From: Cytophagales bacterium
Lineage (GTDB): Bacteria; Bacteroidota; Bacteroidia; Cytophagales; Cyclobacteriaceae
Length of the DNA: 49,531 bases
Direction of reading: 5' to 3'
Assembly (NCBI GenBank): GCA_020402945.1
Contig: JADBYQ010000111.1
Location: 1 to 49,531 of the forward strand
A program made the translations under genes and the position numbers. Below are positions 42,537 through 49,531 of this stretch, in pieces (within the stretch, counting starts at the first letter, position 1; the number at the start of each line of letters is the position of its first letter). The notes beneath the pieces were generated by a model, which was given only the letters and a program-made list of their open reading frames with translations, had not been told where the DNA came from and made no database searches.

Positions 42537-42560
42537 GTTGCGGGTCTCCTGACCCGCAAC
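42537..42560. repeat. 10-bp perfect hairpin GTTGCGGGTC / GACCCGCAAC
   Basis: A perfect stem with a TCCT loop between the amidohydrolase and the truncated hicA. No T-run. The hicA frame ends 18 bp from it, so the element may mark the truncation. Confidence 0.6.
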
Positions 42561-42577
42561 GTGGACAAAGCAGTAAT

Positions 42578-42658
42578 TTAAAAATGATGAGGTCCTTTTT
42601 GCCGAACCTGATGCCAGCCATCATCTTCTATTAATTGAACAACGTCTCGATACTTCAT
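42578..42658 (-). pseudogene. Truncated HicA toxin, 26 codons
   Basis: Reading from the ATG at 42658 on the minus strand gives MKYRDVVQLIEDDGWHQVRQ then KGPHHF and TAA. This is the N-terminal half of HicA (usual start M-K-x-R-D-V-I-x-L-I-x-x-x-G-W, then R-Q-K-G-S-H), whose normal length is about 60 residues. The rest, including the last strands of the dsRBD-like fold, is missing. It starts 7 bp after the hicB stop. Toxicity is probably lost although the His of the KGSH motif is kept. Confidence 0.8.
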
Positions 42659-42665
42659 TTTAAGA

Positions 42666-42878
42666 TCAGGCGAGAACGAGCATTTCTGATTCTGAATTAG
42701 TTTCGGGTATTTCATACCCAGCTTCCTTCATCACCTCAATGTGAAGATGGATTGCCTCCACGATATTTTTCTCTACTTCCTTTTTGGTGCCGCCCGCAGA
42801 AGTACACCCTGGCAAATCCGGTACATAAGCACTGTAGCCATCTTTCCCTTTCTCGTAAATAATAAGGTACCTTCTCAT
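42666..42878 (-). CDS. hicB: HicB-family antitoxin
   Basis: The 70-aa protein has the HicB fold: YLIIYEKGKDGYSAYVPDLPGCTSAGGTKKE then VEKNIVEAIHLHIEVM. It has no C-terminal DNA-binding domain, like many short HicBs. It would neutralise the HicA RNase, but the partner gene 7 bp downstream is truncated to 26 codons, so this antitoxin is probably an orphan. Confidence 0.88.
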   Translation of the reverse strand: MRRYLIIYEKGKDGYSAYVPDLPGCTSAGGTKKEVEKNIVEAIHLHIEVMKEAGYEIPETNSESEMLVLA

Positions 42879-43120
42879 CTATGTGTGAATTTGTTTGCCA
42901 TGTAAAGTTATCCTAAATACTCAAATTTTTTCGTGCCGTGTCGGGCGAGCAACTTTAACTAAGTAAGACTGGCGACTCGAAAAACTAAATCCTTATCTTT
43001 ACCCAACGCAAACGATCCTACCATGAACACGATCCGTTGGAACAGGTATTGCAACATTTGGGTGCAGAGTAAACACGGCCGGGGGACGACTTTAAAATTG
43101 TTGACCACGACAAACTAGAT

Positions 43121-44512
43121 ATGTTAAAAATGAAAAATAAAATTTCTGTCTTCGTGTTGACCATCCTGTCGTTACAAGCAGTTGCGCAATCAAAAATAGT
43201 TCCTGTCACTCAGTCAGCTCTCACGGGCATTTCATTGCCCGAGGGATCAAAGCAAGATAAACGGCTACTGGTAACGGCTACAGCTAAAACGGTTCTCGAA
43301 ATGGTAGCAGAAGATAATTCTATTGCGTTGAGCGAAAATATTGAGGTGCTTGTATTGCCCCCCGCAGCGGGGAATGAAATCACCGAAAAGGTAAAATCAA
43401 ATCTTACGCAAGAAGGCTGGAAACTTACTGGTGTGCCTTCACAATCCAGCCATTGGATGCTTCAAAAAAATGAAACGCGTGTGATGATGTATTTGCAATC
43501 CTCCAAACGCGATACACAACTCTACTTTTCGACCATCAACATCTTAGCCAATTCTCCTTCGAGCCCAAATGATCGCAACGAAGTAAAATCAGAAAAAGAG
43601 ATGGTGAACACAACGCAGCCTGCTGTAAATCCACTGCCTCCTGCCGTCAACAAACCAGAACAAAAATTGCCAACGTCAAAAAGTGCATTTGTTTTTACAA
43701 CAACCAATTTTGATGATGGGTGGGTGAGCACAGCACGAGAAGACTGGGTGGAAGTAGTCAAAGGAAATTGTAAAGTACTGATTCATTATCCGAACAAAGC
43801 CACCAATGAATACATCTCTGATCCCAACGCAGCTCGCGAGGTTGCATGGAACACACTGGTCGCTCCACGTTACCAAAATTTGCAGAATTATTTTGTGGGC
43901 AAAAACAAATTGACCTACATCGAAGCAAACTTCCTTTCGGGGACATTGACCGACAATCAAACAGGCAATACATTTTATGTTGCACTTTTTCAAAGAGGCA
44001 ACAGCCCGTGGATAGAATTTGTAGCGCCCACCATAGAGGTCTTTGGCAATGCCACCGGGTTCGACATCAATAAGCTCGCAGATAATGTGGATAGCGATAG
44101 CTGGGATCCGCTGCAAAAAATGGCAGTCTACAATAAATTCGCAGTTGCAGCCTCTGACCTAGGTGGAATATGGACAAACAATTTTGGGGGATTTCAGCAG
44201 TATGTCTACGTGAGTACAGGTGCGAATGCTGGTATGGCCACACACTCCTCTACCGAGACATTCGAATTTGTGGGTGGCAATAAATACAATTGGTCGTTGA
44301 GCACAGCCACTGGCTACGTAGGTAGCATGGATTTTAGAGGCTCTAAATCATCAGGCACTGCTACGCTGCCCAATAATTGGCAAATTCAATTTTCTGATAT
44401 TGGCGGAAAACCAAGATTGTTCAACGCCTATTTCAGTTGTTTGAAGGGCGCGCGATTGTTGTGGCTACAGGACACCGGATATGGAGGGTACACAAGCTAT
44501 GGTAAGCAGTGA
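43121..44512 (+). CDS. Exported protein of unknown function
   Basis: The 463-aa protein has a signal peptide (ISVFVLTILSLQAVAQ) and a low-complexity Pro/Val/Asn/Glu linker at about residues 155-185. A middle domain (FVFTTTNFDDGWVSTAREDWVEV...) and a beta-rich C-terminal domain (SSTETFEFVGGNKYNWSLST..., NWQIQFSDIGGKPRLFNAYF) complete it. No family is recognised; the C-terminal part recalls lipocalin-like domains that share the GGNKYxWxxS pattern, but the resemblance is weak. A second ATG three codons downstream could also be the start. The 220-bp gap before it holds a TATCTTTA sequence (42994) as a possible -7 element. Confidence 0.6.
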   Translation: MLKMKNKISVFVLTILSLQAVAQSKIVPVTQSALTGISLPEGSKQDKRLLVTATAKTVLEMVAEDNSIALSENIEVLVLPPAAGNEITEKVKSNLTQEGWKLTGVPSQSSHWMLQKNETRVMMYLQSSKRDTQLYFSTINILANSPSSPNDRNEVKSEKEMVNTTQPAVNPLPPAVNKPEQKLPTSKSAFVFTTTNFDDGWVSTAREDWVEVVKGNCKVLIHYPNKATNEYISDPNAAREVAWNTLVAPRYQNLQNYFVGKNKLTYIEANFLSGTLTDNQTGNTFYVALFQRGNSPWIEFVAPTIEVFGNATGFDINKLADNVDSDSWDPLQKMAVYNKFAVAASDLGGIWTNNFGGFQQYVYVSTGANAGMATHSSTETFEFVGGNKYNWSLSTATGYVGSMDFRGSKSSGTATLPNNWQIQFSDIGGKPRLFNAYFSCLKGARLLWLQDTGYGGYTSYGKQ

Positions 44513-44799
44513 AAATGTAAAAAAGGTTTGAACCACTCGGTGATAGAGATATCTTTTCTCCACTTTTTGAGGTCTACCCGTTAAACAAAAAATAATCCCC
44601 TGAGATTGTTGACTCCGACCAACAATTTCCCGAAGCGCAAAGAAAAAAAGCCCCCCTCTGGGGCAAGCGTACCGCTGTTTCATCAAAGAAAATTGTTTCT
44701 GATAAGAACTAAGAAGCACAAGCAGGACACTTGCTAGTTTTTGTTAGCAGAGCCAAATTCTAGATCGATTAAAAATCCATTTTATGAGAAGTTAGACTA

Positions 44800-45345
44800 T
44801 CATTCTCCCACATGCGACCAATTCTCACCGGTTTTAATGCGGTGAATTTGCATATCACTGACATGGAACTTTTTGGCTAACGCCTTCAACGTGGCTTTGC
44901 CGAGGGCCAATTGCTGTTTGATCAAACGCACATTATCTGCCGTGAGTTTGAAGTTGCCGATCGCTGTTTCTCGGTTAGGGTTCGTTCTGTGGTGTTTGCT
45001 TAACTCCTCGCGGGTTGCCCATTTCAGATTTTTAAAATGGTTATCGTCTTTTTTATAGTTGAGGTGGATAACGAAACGATGTTGGTTAGTGGGTTTTTTC
45101 AAAAATGCCTTTGCCACCAACCGATGGACTAAATAGCCGCTTTCCTTTTTACCCCTGCGAAGGGTCACCCCGGGATAGCGAGCCAGCAAAGACTGTCGCA
45201 AAAAATATCCGTCTAAGGGGGTATCATTAAAACTAATTACACGCCCATGGTTGGTAACGGCATACCGTTGGCCTTTTGGAGTTTTCCTGATGGGAAGTAT
45301 GGCAATCTTTTCGTTGCGGTAAAGTTCTAGTCTTTTAGTTGGCAT
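44800..45345 (-). CDS. HNH/NUMOD-like endonuclease-type protein
   Basis: The 181-aa protein resembles stand-alone homing-type HNH proteins. A NUMOD4-like front part (QRYAVTNHGRVISFNDTPLDGYFL) comes first, followed by a region with VHRLVAKAFLKKP, an HNH-like VIHLNYKKDDNHFKNLKWAT and a C-terminal helix-turn-helix (LTADNVRLIKQQLALGKATL, HVSDMQIHRI). The usual first His/Asn of HNH reads IHLN here, so activity is uncertain. The frame extends to a GTG at 45417, but a TACTTTTG promoter element at 45409-45402 lies inside it, so the ATG at 45345 is preferred. Confidence 0.75.
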   Translation of the reverse strand: MPTKRLELYRNEKIAILPIRKTPKGQRYAVTNHGRVISFNDTPLDGYFLRQSLLARYPGVTLRRGKKESGYLVHRLVAKAFLKKPTNQHRFVIHLNYKKDDNHFKNLKWATREELSKHHRTNPNRETAIGNFKLTADNVRLIKQQLALGKATLKALAKKFHVSDMQIHRIKTGENWSHVGE

Positions 45346-45401
45346 GGATTGGCAGTTTTCATTTCGTTCAGCAGATTTCAATGGGACAAAGTCCTCAAAA
45401 T

Positions 45402-45409
45402 CAAAAGTA
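45402..45409 (-). promoter_or_regulatory. -7 element TACTTTTG for the HNH-like gene
   Basis: A perfect TAnnTTTG on the minus strand, 56 bp upstream of the ATG at 45345. It supports that start over the GTG at 45417. Confidence 0.45.
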
Positions 45410-45543
45410 ATGTACACAAGTTTAATTAGCAGGATTTATTAAAAAAAGATTAATCTCTTTGTAGGCCAAAAACCTTCCGCTAAAAGTTACCTTGTTTGAT
45501 AATCCAACTAACCATTTTCAATCCACCGAAAACCCCAACAAAC

Positions 45544-45900
45544 ATGACAATACAAGAAGTAGCAAACAAATTGGTAGAACTTTGTCGCCAAAGCAAAATT
45601 GACGAAGTGCACAACACCCTCTTTGCCGACAACGCGACCAGCATTGAAGCCAATGAAATGATGGGGCCAAAAGTAGTAGAAGGACTTGATGCCATCAAAG
45701 CAAAGGACGTTGCCTTTCAAGAAGGGGTGGAAGAGTTTCATAGCGCCACTCTTTCTGAACCGATTATTGCGGGAAACCATTTCGCCATTACCTGGGCGAT
45801 GGATGCCACCTTTAAAGGACAGGGTCGAATGACAATTGAAGAGATTTGCGTGTATCACGTACATGATGGAAAGATCGTATTGGAGCAATTCTTCTATTAG
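45544..45900 (+). CDS. SnoaL-like protein
   Basis: The 118-aa protein has the SnoaL/NTF2-like cone fold pattern: VANKLVELCRQSKIDEVHNTLFADNATSIEA, then GLDAIKAKD and ITWAMDATFKGQGRMTIEEICVYHVHDGKIVLEQFFY. Members are small-molecule isomerases, hydrolases or binding proteins; the substrate is unknown. The ATG at 45544 is chosen over an upstream in-frame start at 45496. A strong terminator follows. Confidence 0.82.
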   Translation: MTIQEVANKLVELCRQSKIDEVHNTLFADNATSIEANEMMGPKVVEGLDAIKAKDVAFQEGVEEFHSATLSEPIIAGNHFAITWAMDATFKGQGRMTIEEICVYHVHDGKIVLEQFFY

Positions 45901-45925
45901 TATTAACATACGCACACTCCGTTAA

Positions 45926-45958
45926 GCCGGAAATACGTTTGTATTTCCGGCTTTTTTT
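45926..45958 (+). terminator. Rho-independent terminator
   Basis: An 11-bp perfect stem GCCGGAAATAC / GTATTTCCGGC, loop GTTT, followed by seven T. It lies 25 bp after the SnoaL-like gene. Confidence 0.93.
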
Positions 45959-46490
45959 GGTCAGGCATTTTCGGGCGATTAATTTGGGTTGAGAGTAGGA
46001 TCTTTCTATGTCTCGAAAGAAACGGCTCCAACGAATGATAGATATAGCCGATTACGTTCACTTTTTGGGCGCCTTCTCATGTGCGCGCAGGTCTTTCGAC
46101 CTGACCTATCTCTCAGGAGTAGACATTTGCCCAAAAAATCCACCCCGCTTCTGCCTCTAAGTACAATAGAACTATGGTAGTAAAATTATCGATCGTCAGG
46201 CCTTTCGACCTGACGGCAGCATATACTCCTCCTTGCTCATGGCTGTAGTGTTTGCTTACATTTACTAACTATCGCGACAATTTGAAATGCACCCTTGAGA
46301 AAGGATCGGCTGTCCGACAAATTTTTTACCTTTATTCATGGCTATGTGAAGTGTGGTAACTAAACGCAACCTTAAAGGGCGACCTTAAAAAGGACGCCCT
46401 TTTAAATGTTTAGTAGGATAATAGTGATTTATCGGGTAACTTTATTCGATTTATATTCGAAGACCAGCGGCTGTCGTTTGGTGCAAATCT
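45959..46490. other. 530-bp intergenic stretch with repeat copy 1
   Basis: No gene is supported. It holds copy 1 of the 117-bp repeat (46073-46190), a GTCAGGCCTTTCGACCTGAC hairpin at 46196-46215, and an imperfect hairpin AAAGGGCGACC / GGACGCCCTTT (46374-46402) that may be a weak terminator. The frame at 45989-46180 runs through the repeat and is not credible. Confidence 0.6.
46073..46190. repeat. 117-bp repeat, copy 1 (diverged)
   Basis: Shares with copies 2 and 3 the TCATGTGCG start, a CAGGTCTTTCGACCTG hairpin, a CTATCTCTC stretch, an ATAGAACTA..GGTAGTAAA end, and overall length. It is less similar to copies 2 and 3 than these are to each other. Confidence 0.65.
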
Positions 46491-48650
46491 ATGGGCAGGC
46501 AAAAAATTGGAATTTGGATTTTGGCTCTTGGACTAATTAGCACCAATAGTTATTCTCAAATTGCTATCAATCAATATAGATCTTTCAGGGTACCAATTTC
46601 ACAAGCTGCCGTTTCAGTTGCTGACACTTCCACTACGATTGAGGCAGCCCAAGAACTCTATTATGAATCTCTTAAACACAATTTCCTCGCGCCAGGGAAG
46701 TGCTATTTTATCAGAATTCCTATTCGAAGCAACCTTGATGAAAGCAAAACATGGACATTTGACGTTGGAGATGTTCATAGATGTGACGTCTTTACAAGGG
46801 CTGATGGTGCGTGGCGAGTTTTTGCTTCTACGATAGATCTGCCTTGGAGGGCACGAGGTATTCAGTTTAAACAATTTCATCCGCTCAACACGCAGGCGGT
46901 GGTTACCCTTGCTGCAACACGCCAAGACACCATCTTCGTAAAAGTGTATCCGCAAATCACCAAAGGAAATTTATTTCTCTTTTTCGCAGATGACTCAGAT
47001 AGTTTTAGCTCTGAAGTTCTAATAGCAATGTTATCCACCTTGCTCGCTATGTTTCTTTATCACTTTTCCCTCTTCGTACAGAACAAAAAAGTGAGTTACC
47101 TGTATTACTCCCTGTATCTGCTGGCCACATGCCTCTTTGTGTTAACAAACGCAACTGATGCAACCTACCTGAGCCAGTGGTTTGAGTTTTTCAATCGGTT
47201 TCCGAGATATACCGTTGTGGCGTATCTCGTTTCAGCAGGGTTATTGACTTTAATGCACTTGCTTTTTACAATACACTTTATTGAAACGCGGTCTCGGTTT
47301 CCACGATGGCATCGACTCTTCAAACTCAGTATTTACGTAATTTCATTGGCAGTAGCCGTTGGGGCGAGTTTTCTGTTTATCACAGGCAATGTCGATCCTA
47401 TAAATCTAATGGCGTATGCTATCGGTGTTGCAATATCTGTGATGATGATTTTGTTTGCCCTTAGCCAAGTCAGAAACCGTGACCAAGTTCTCTCATTCTT
47501 CAAAGCAGGAATTTTTATTATGTATGGCACCGTTGGCTGTTATTTGATTTTATCAACCTTAGCAACTCAGGGCATAATAAAAGTCAGCCTTAGTAAGTTG
47601 CAGTTAAGAGTGGAGTTTCTTCACGCAGTTTACTTTGCCGGAATCGCTGGCGAACTCTTGTGTTTTGCCCTTGGCTTGGGTTACAAACAACAACTTTTAG
47701 AAAAGGAAAAACAGAGTGCTTTACAGCGGCTTGTAGAACAACAGTCGGACATGAACCAGCACCTGGAAGAATTGGTCAAGTCGCGCACGGCAGTGATTCA
47801 AGAGCAAAAGGAAGAGATCGTTGCCCAGAATGAAGAATTGGTGCAGCAGGGAGAGGAATTGGCGACCCAGCGCGACCTGCTCGAAGATCAAAACAGAATA
47901 ATTGCAAAGCATAACCGGCAACTTGAGGAACAGGTAGCTGCCCGCACCCAGGCGCTTATGATAAAGGCAGATGAACTGGAGAGGCAAAACCAACAACTGG
48001 AGCAATTCAGTCACATAACTGCCCATAATCTTAGAGGGCCTGTAGCACGCATCTTAGGACTAACCAATCTTTTTGATTCATCACACCTCCCAGCACCGGA
48101 TAACGCAATCATTGTCGACAAACTCCGCGTATCCGCGCAAGATCTTGACGTGATAATCCGTGAGATGAGCAATATCGTCAATATTCAGAAAAGAAACGTC
48201 ACTCTCGAAAAAGTGGAATTGGCTCCTATCATAAAAAATATTATCACACGCTTGAAGGAAGCAAACCTCGACAACTATGGACTTAAACTTAACCTTGGTA
48301 TTTCTGTGGTCAATGCAGTACCTTCTTATCTCGAGAGCATTCTCTTTCACATCATAAGCAACTCTGTAAAATTCAAAAATGTAGGTACATCAGTTTCGAT
48401 TTGGATTGATACCGTTCAAGACCGCGAAAGAACGAAACTTACGATTCGTGACGATGGGCCTGGTTTCGATCAGGAAAAGCTGGCTTCGAAGCTTTTCCAA
48501 CCTTTTCAGCGATTCAACCTTACCCATTCGGGAAACGGAATCGGACTTTTTCTTGTAAAAACGCAGGTTGAAGCAATTGGGGGAGAGATTAAGTTAGAGT
48601 CCGCTGTTAACAGAGGAGTAACTGTGAACATTTGGTTCTCGAGGCAATAA
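46491..48650 (+). CDS. 7TMR-DISM sensor histidine kinase
   Basis: The 719-aa protein has, in order: a signal peptide (about 1-22); a periplasmic 7TMR-DISMED2-like beta domain (about 25-165); seven membrane helices (about 174-398); a long coiled coil (about 400-505, rich in E, Q and L); a phospho-acceptor region QLEQFSHITAHNLRGPVARI (His512, with Asn for the common Asp); and an HATPase domain (SNSVKFKNV, DDGPGFDQ, GNGIGLFLVKTQVEAIGG). It should sense an extracellular carbohydrate-like or other ligand. No response regulator is encoded next to it, so its partner is elsewhere. Confidence 0.9.
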   Translation: MGRQKIGIWILALGLISTNSYSQIAINQYRSFRVPISQAAVSVADTSTTIEAAQELYYESLKHNFLAPGKCYFIRIPIRSNLDESKTWTFDVGDVHRCDVFTRADGAWRVFASTIDLPWRARGIQFKQFHPLNTQAVVTLAATRQDTIFVKVYPQITKGNLFLFFADDSDSFSSEVLIAMLSTLLAMFLYHFSLFVQNKKVSYLYYSLYLLATCLFVLTNATDATYLSQWFEFFNRFPRYTVVAYLVSAGLLTLMHLLFTIHFIETRSRFPRWHRLFKLSIYVISLAVAVGASFLFITGNVDPINLMAYAIGVAISVMMILFALSQVRNRDQVLSFFKAGIFIMYGTVGCYLILSTLATQGIIKVSLSKLQLRVEFLHAVYFAGIAGELLCFALGLGYKQQLLEKEKQSALQRLVEQQSDMNQHLEELVKSRTAVIQEQKEEIVAQNEELVQQGEELATQRDLLEDQNRIIAKHNRQLEEQVAARTQALMIKADELERQNQQLEQFSHITAHNLRGPVARILGLTNLFDSSHLPAPDNAIIVDKLRVSAQDLDVIIREMSNIVNIQKRNVTLEKVELAPIIKNIITRLKEANLDNYGLKLNLGISVVNAVPSYLESILFHIISNSVKFKNVGTSVSIWIDTVQDRERTKLTIRDDGPGFDQEKLASKLFQPFQRFNLTHSGNGIGLFLVKTQVEAIGGEIKLESAVNRGVTVNIWFSRQ

Positions 48651-48723
48651 CCATATATTCTAAAAACCCATGCTAAGTCACCAATCGGTTAACGGTTCTA
48701 TCTTTGGAAAAAAAGAAAAAGAA

Positions 48724-48924
48724 ATGGGTCACACAACGCGCGGATTATTTGATGAGCATTTTCGGCTAGAAAAGATAAGCAAGCAAAACGATCCGCTTGA
48801 AAAACTGCGGGCTCATATAGATTTTGAGTTTTATCGTAAGCCGTTGGAAGATTATTTCAAGAAGGATATAGTGAAGGGTGAGAACAAAGGGGGCAGGCCA
48901 CCTTACGATTACGTATGCCCATAA
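48724..48924 (+). pseudogene. IS5-family transposase remnant (N-terminal 66 residues)
   Basis: LFDEHFRLEKISKQNDPLEK followed by LRAHIDFEFYRKPLED and KGGRPPYDYV is the N-terminal DUF772-type segment of IS5-like transposases. The frame then ends CP-stop, where LMFKILIL would be expected, so the rest is lost. A TATCTTTG -7 element (48699-48706) precedes the ATG. A few related bases may follow to about 49020, but no other transposase motif is seen. Confidence 0.75.
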
Positions 48925-49133
48925 AAAATCTTTCAAGTCCATAAAGGCAATTAAAGAGGTAAAATGGTCGCAATTACAAAGAAACGCAGCTTAAATTTGC
49001 AACGATCAGACGGTATTTACCCCCTCTGGCGCAAGCGCCCCCACACTTACCAGGTTCAAGCGTGCCGCTTGGACCCCATAAATTTCCACTCGCATCTTCA
49101 TCATTTGCGGTCAGGTCTTTCAACCTGACCCAT

Positions 49134-49250
49134 CTCTTCATGTGCGATCAGGTCTTCCGACCTGACCGATCTCTCATAGTAGAGCCTTGCCAAAAAAACT
49201 CTCCAACTTTTCTACTTCGAAGTGCCATAGAACTAAGGTAGTAAATTTAT
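49134..49250. repeat. 117-bp repeat, copy 2
   Basis: CTCTTCATGTGCGATCAGG ... GGTAGTAAATTTAT, containing a TCAGGTCTTCCGACCTGA hairpin. It matches copy 3 with only about seven differences. Confidence 0.85.
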
Positions 49251-49286
49251 TGATCCTCAGGTCGGAAGGCCTGACGGTACAATTAG

Positions 49287-49403
49287 CTCTTCATGTGCGA
49301 TCAGGTCTTCCGACCTGACCGATCTCTCCGAGTAGAGCCTTGCCAATAAAACTCTCCAACTTTTCTACTTCGAAGTGCCATTGAGTTAAGGTAGTAAATT
49401 TAT
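49287..49403. repeat. 117-bp repeat, copy 3
   Basis: Starts at CTCTTCATGTGCGATCAGG and ends GGTAGTAAATTTAT, same orientation and length as copy 2 and immediately upstream of the partial transposase gene. Confidence 0.85.
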
Positions 49404-49456
49404 CCCAAATTACGCAATAGGATTTTCTAATGCGTAGCAATAGCTATTTTAGTGTT

Positions 49457-49531
49457 ATGGAGTTTGAAATTGGCTATACAGACAAGGAAATCACCCCTTG
49501 GGGAGGGATGGTTTTCATGCGTCAGATGTTG
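49457..49531 (+). CDS. Start of a transposase, probably IS1380 family (runs off the window)
   Basis: Twenty-five codons are visible: MEFEIGYTDKEITPWGGMVF then MRQML. The Y-T-D-K-x-I-T-P-W-G-G pattern is typical of the N terminus of IS1380-type transposases. The catalytic DDE region lies beyond the edge, so the family call is provisional. No inverted repeat could be defined with one end visible. Confidence 0.6.
   Translation, partial: MEFEIGYTDKEITPWGGMVFMRQML

Larger units (their letters stand above)
48925..49456. other. 530-bp intergenic stretch with repeat copies 2 and 3
   Basis: No gene is supported. It holds CCCCTCTGGCGCAAGCGCCC-type bases at about 49020 (a similar string is at 44655), a CAGGTCTTTCAACCTG hairpin (49112-49127), the two repeat copies and an inverted hairpin TCAGGTCGGAAGGCCTGA (49257-49274). 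Confidence 0.6.

Noticed and set aside
42415-42624. 69-aa minus-strand frame near hicB as the toxin
   Set aside because: It is in a different frame from the true HicA start at 42658 and shows no HicA motif.
43676-44116. 146-aa minus-strand frame
   Set aside because: Shadow of the exported 463-aa protein gene; no motif.
44465-44719. 84-aa minus-strand frame after the 463-aa gene
   Set aside because: Low-complexity, no motif, overlaps the 3' end of a better gene. The stretch 44513-44799 holds no supported feature.
45989-46180. 63-aa frame upstream of the 7TMR kinase
   Set aside because: Lies almost entirely within the repeat copy and its hairpin.

Overview
The window looks like chromosome from a member of the Bacteroidota, most likely the Cytophagales or a relative. 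The main evidence is a complete gliding/type IX secretion core (a PorP/SprF-like protein, GldK, GldL, GldM, GldN), an overlapping DUF4271 and uroporphyrinogen-III synthase pair, FecI/FecR/TonB-receptor and LytS/LytTR signalling typical of the phylum, and several promoters of the TTG / TAnnTTTG type. No tRNA or rRNA gene was seen. All assignments rest on reading motifs by eye; no database search was run.

Layout. 1-8.6 kb: tail of an unidentified gene, an acetyltransferase, then the porP-gldKLMN cluster on the minus strand, ending at a strong terminator, preceded by hemD and a DUF4271 membrane protein. 8.7-12.1 kb: hemW, a TerB-like protein and a LytS/LytTR two-component pair. 12.2-16.7 kb: an ECF sigma factor, FecR anti-sigma factor and TonB-dependent receptor, bracketed by two copies of the last 77 bp of uvrA. 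This looks like an island inserted at the 3' end of uvrA. 16.7-22 kb: uvrA (carrying an in-frame palindromic insertion), a carboxypeptidase-regulatory-like protein, a Uma2-like nuclease and a second acetyltransferase.

22.1-38.1 kb is the most unusual part. Six copies of a 16-bp imperfect dyad, repeated at exactly 23-bp intervals, lie upstream of three transcription starts: two copies before a pseudo-receiver/TerB-like gene pair and four copies between divergent units. One divergent unit encodes an 83-aa protein, a multi-pass membrane protein, a NarL-type histidine kinase and its LuxR-type response regulator. The other is a roughly 12-kb run of same-strand genes: a STAS-like protein, a papain-like protease, a lysozyme-like protein, a DUF900-type alpha/beta hydrolase, a muramoyl-alanine amidase with SH3b domain, small and multi-pass membrane proteins, two DUF4230 proteins, a pentapeptide-like membrane protein, TPR-like proteins and a probable outer-membrane protein. 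All three units have a CAnnTTTG sequence 22-23 nt from the nearest dyad, so the two-component pair plausibly controls the whole locus. I know of no described system with this composition.

38.5-41.1 kb holds a compact AT-rich cassette: a Dam-type adenine methyltransferase, a four-helix membrane protein and a DGQHR-domain (DndB-like) protein, without a visible restriction enzyme. It is a candidate defence or mobile-element module. 41.2-49.5 kb is an accessory mixture: a secreted amidohydrolase, a HicB gene followed by a HicA gene truncated to 26 codons, an exported protein of unknown role, an HNH/NUMOD-like protein, a SnoaL-like protein, a 7TMR-DISM histidine kinase, three copies of a ~117-bp repeat with hairpins, an IS5-type transposase remnant, and the start of another transposase running off the window end.
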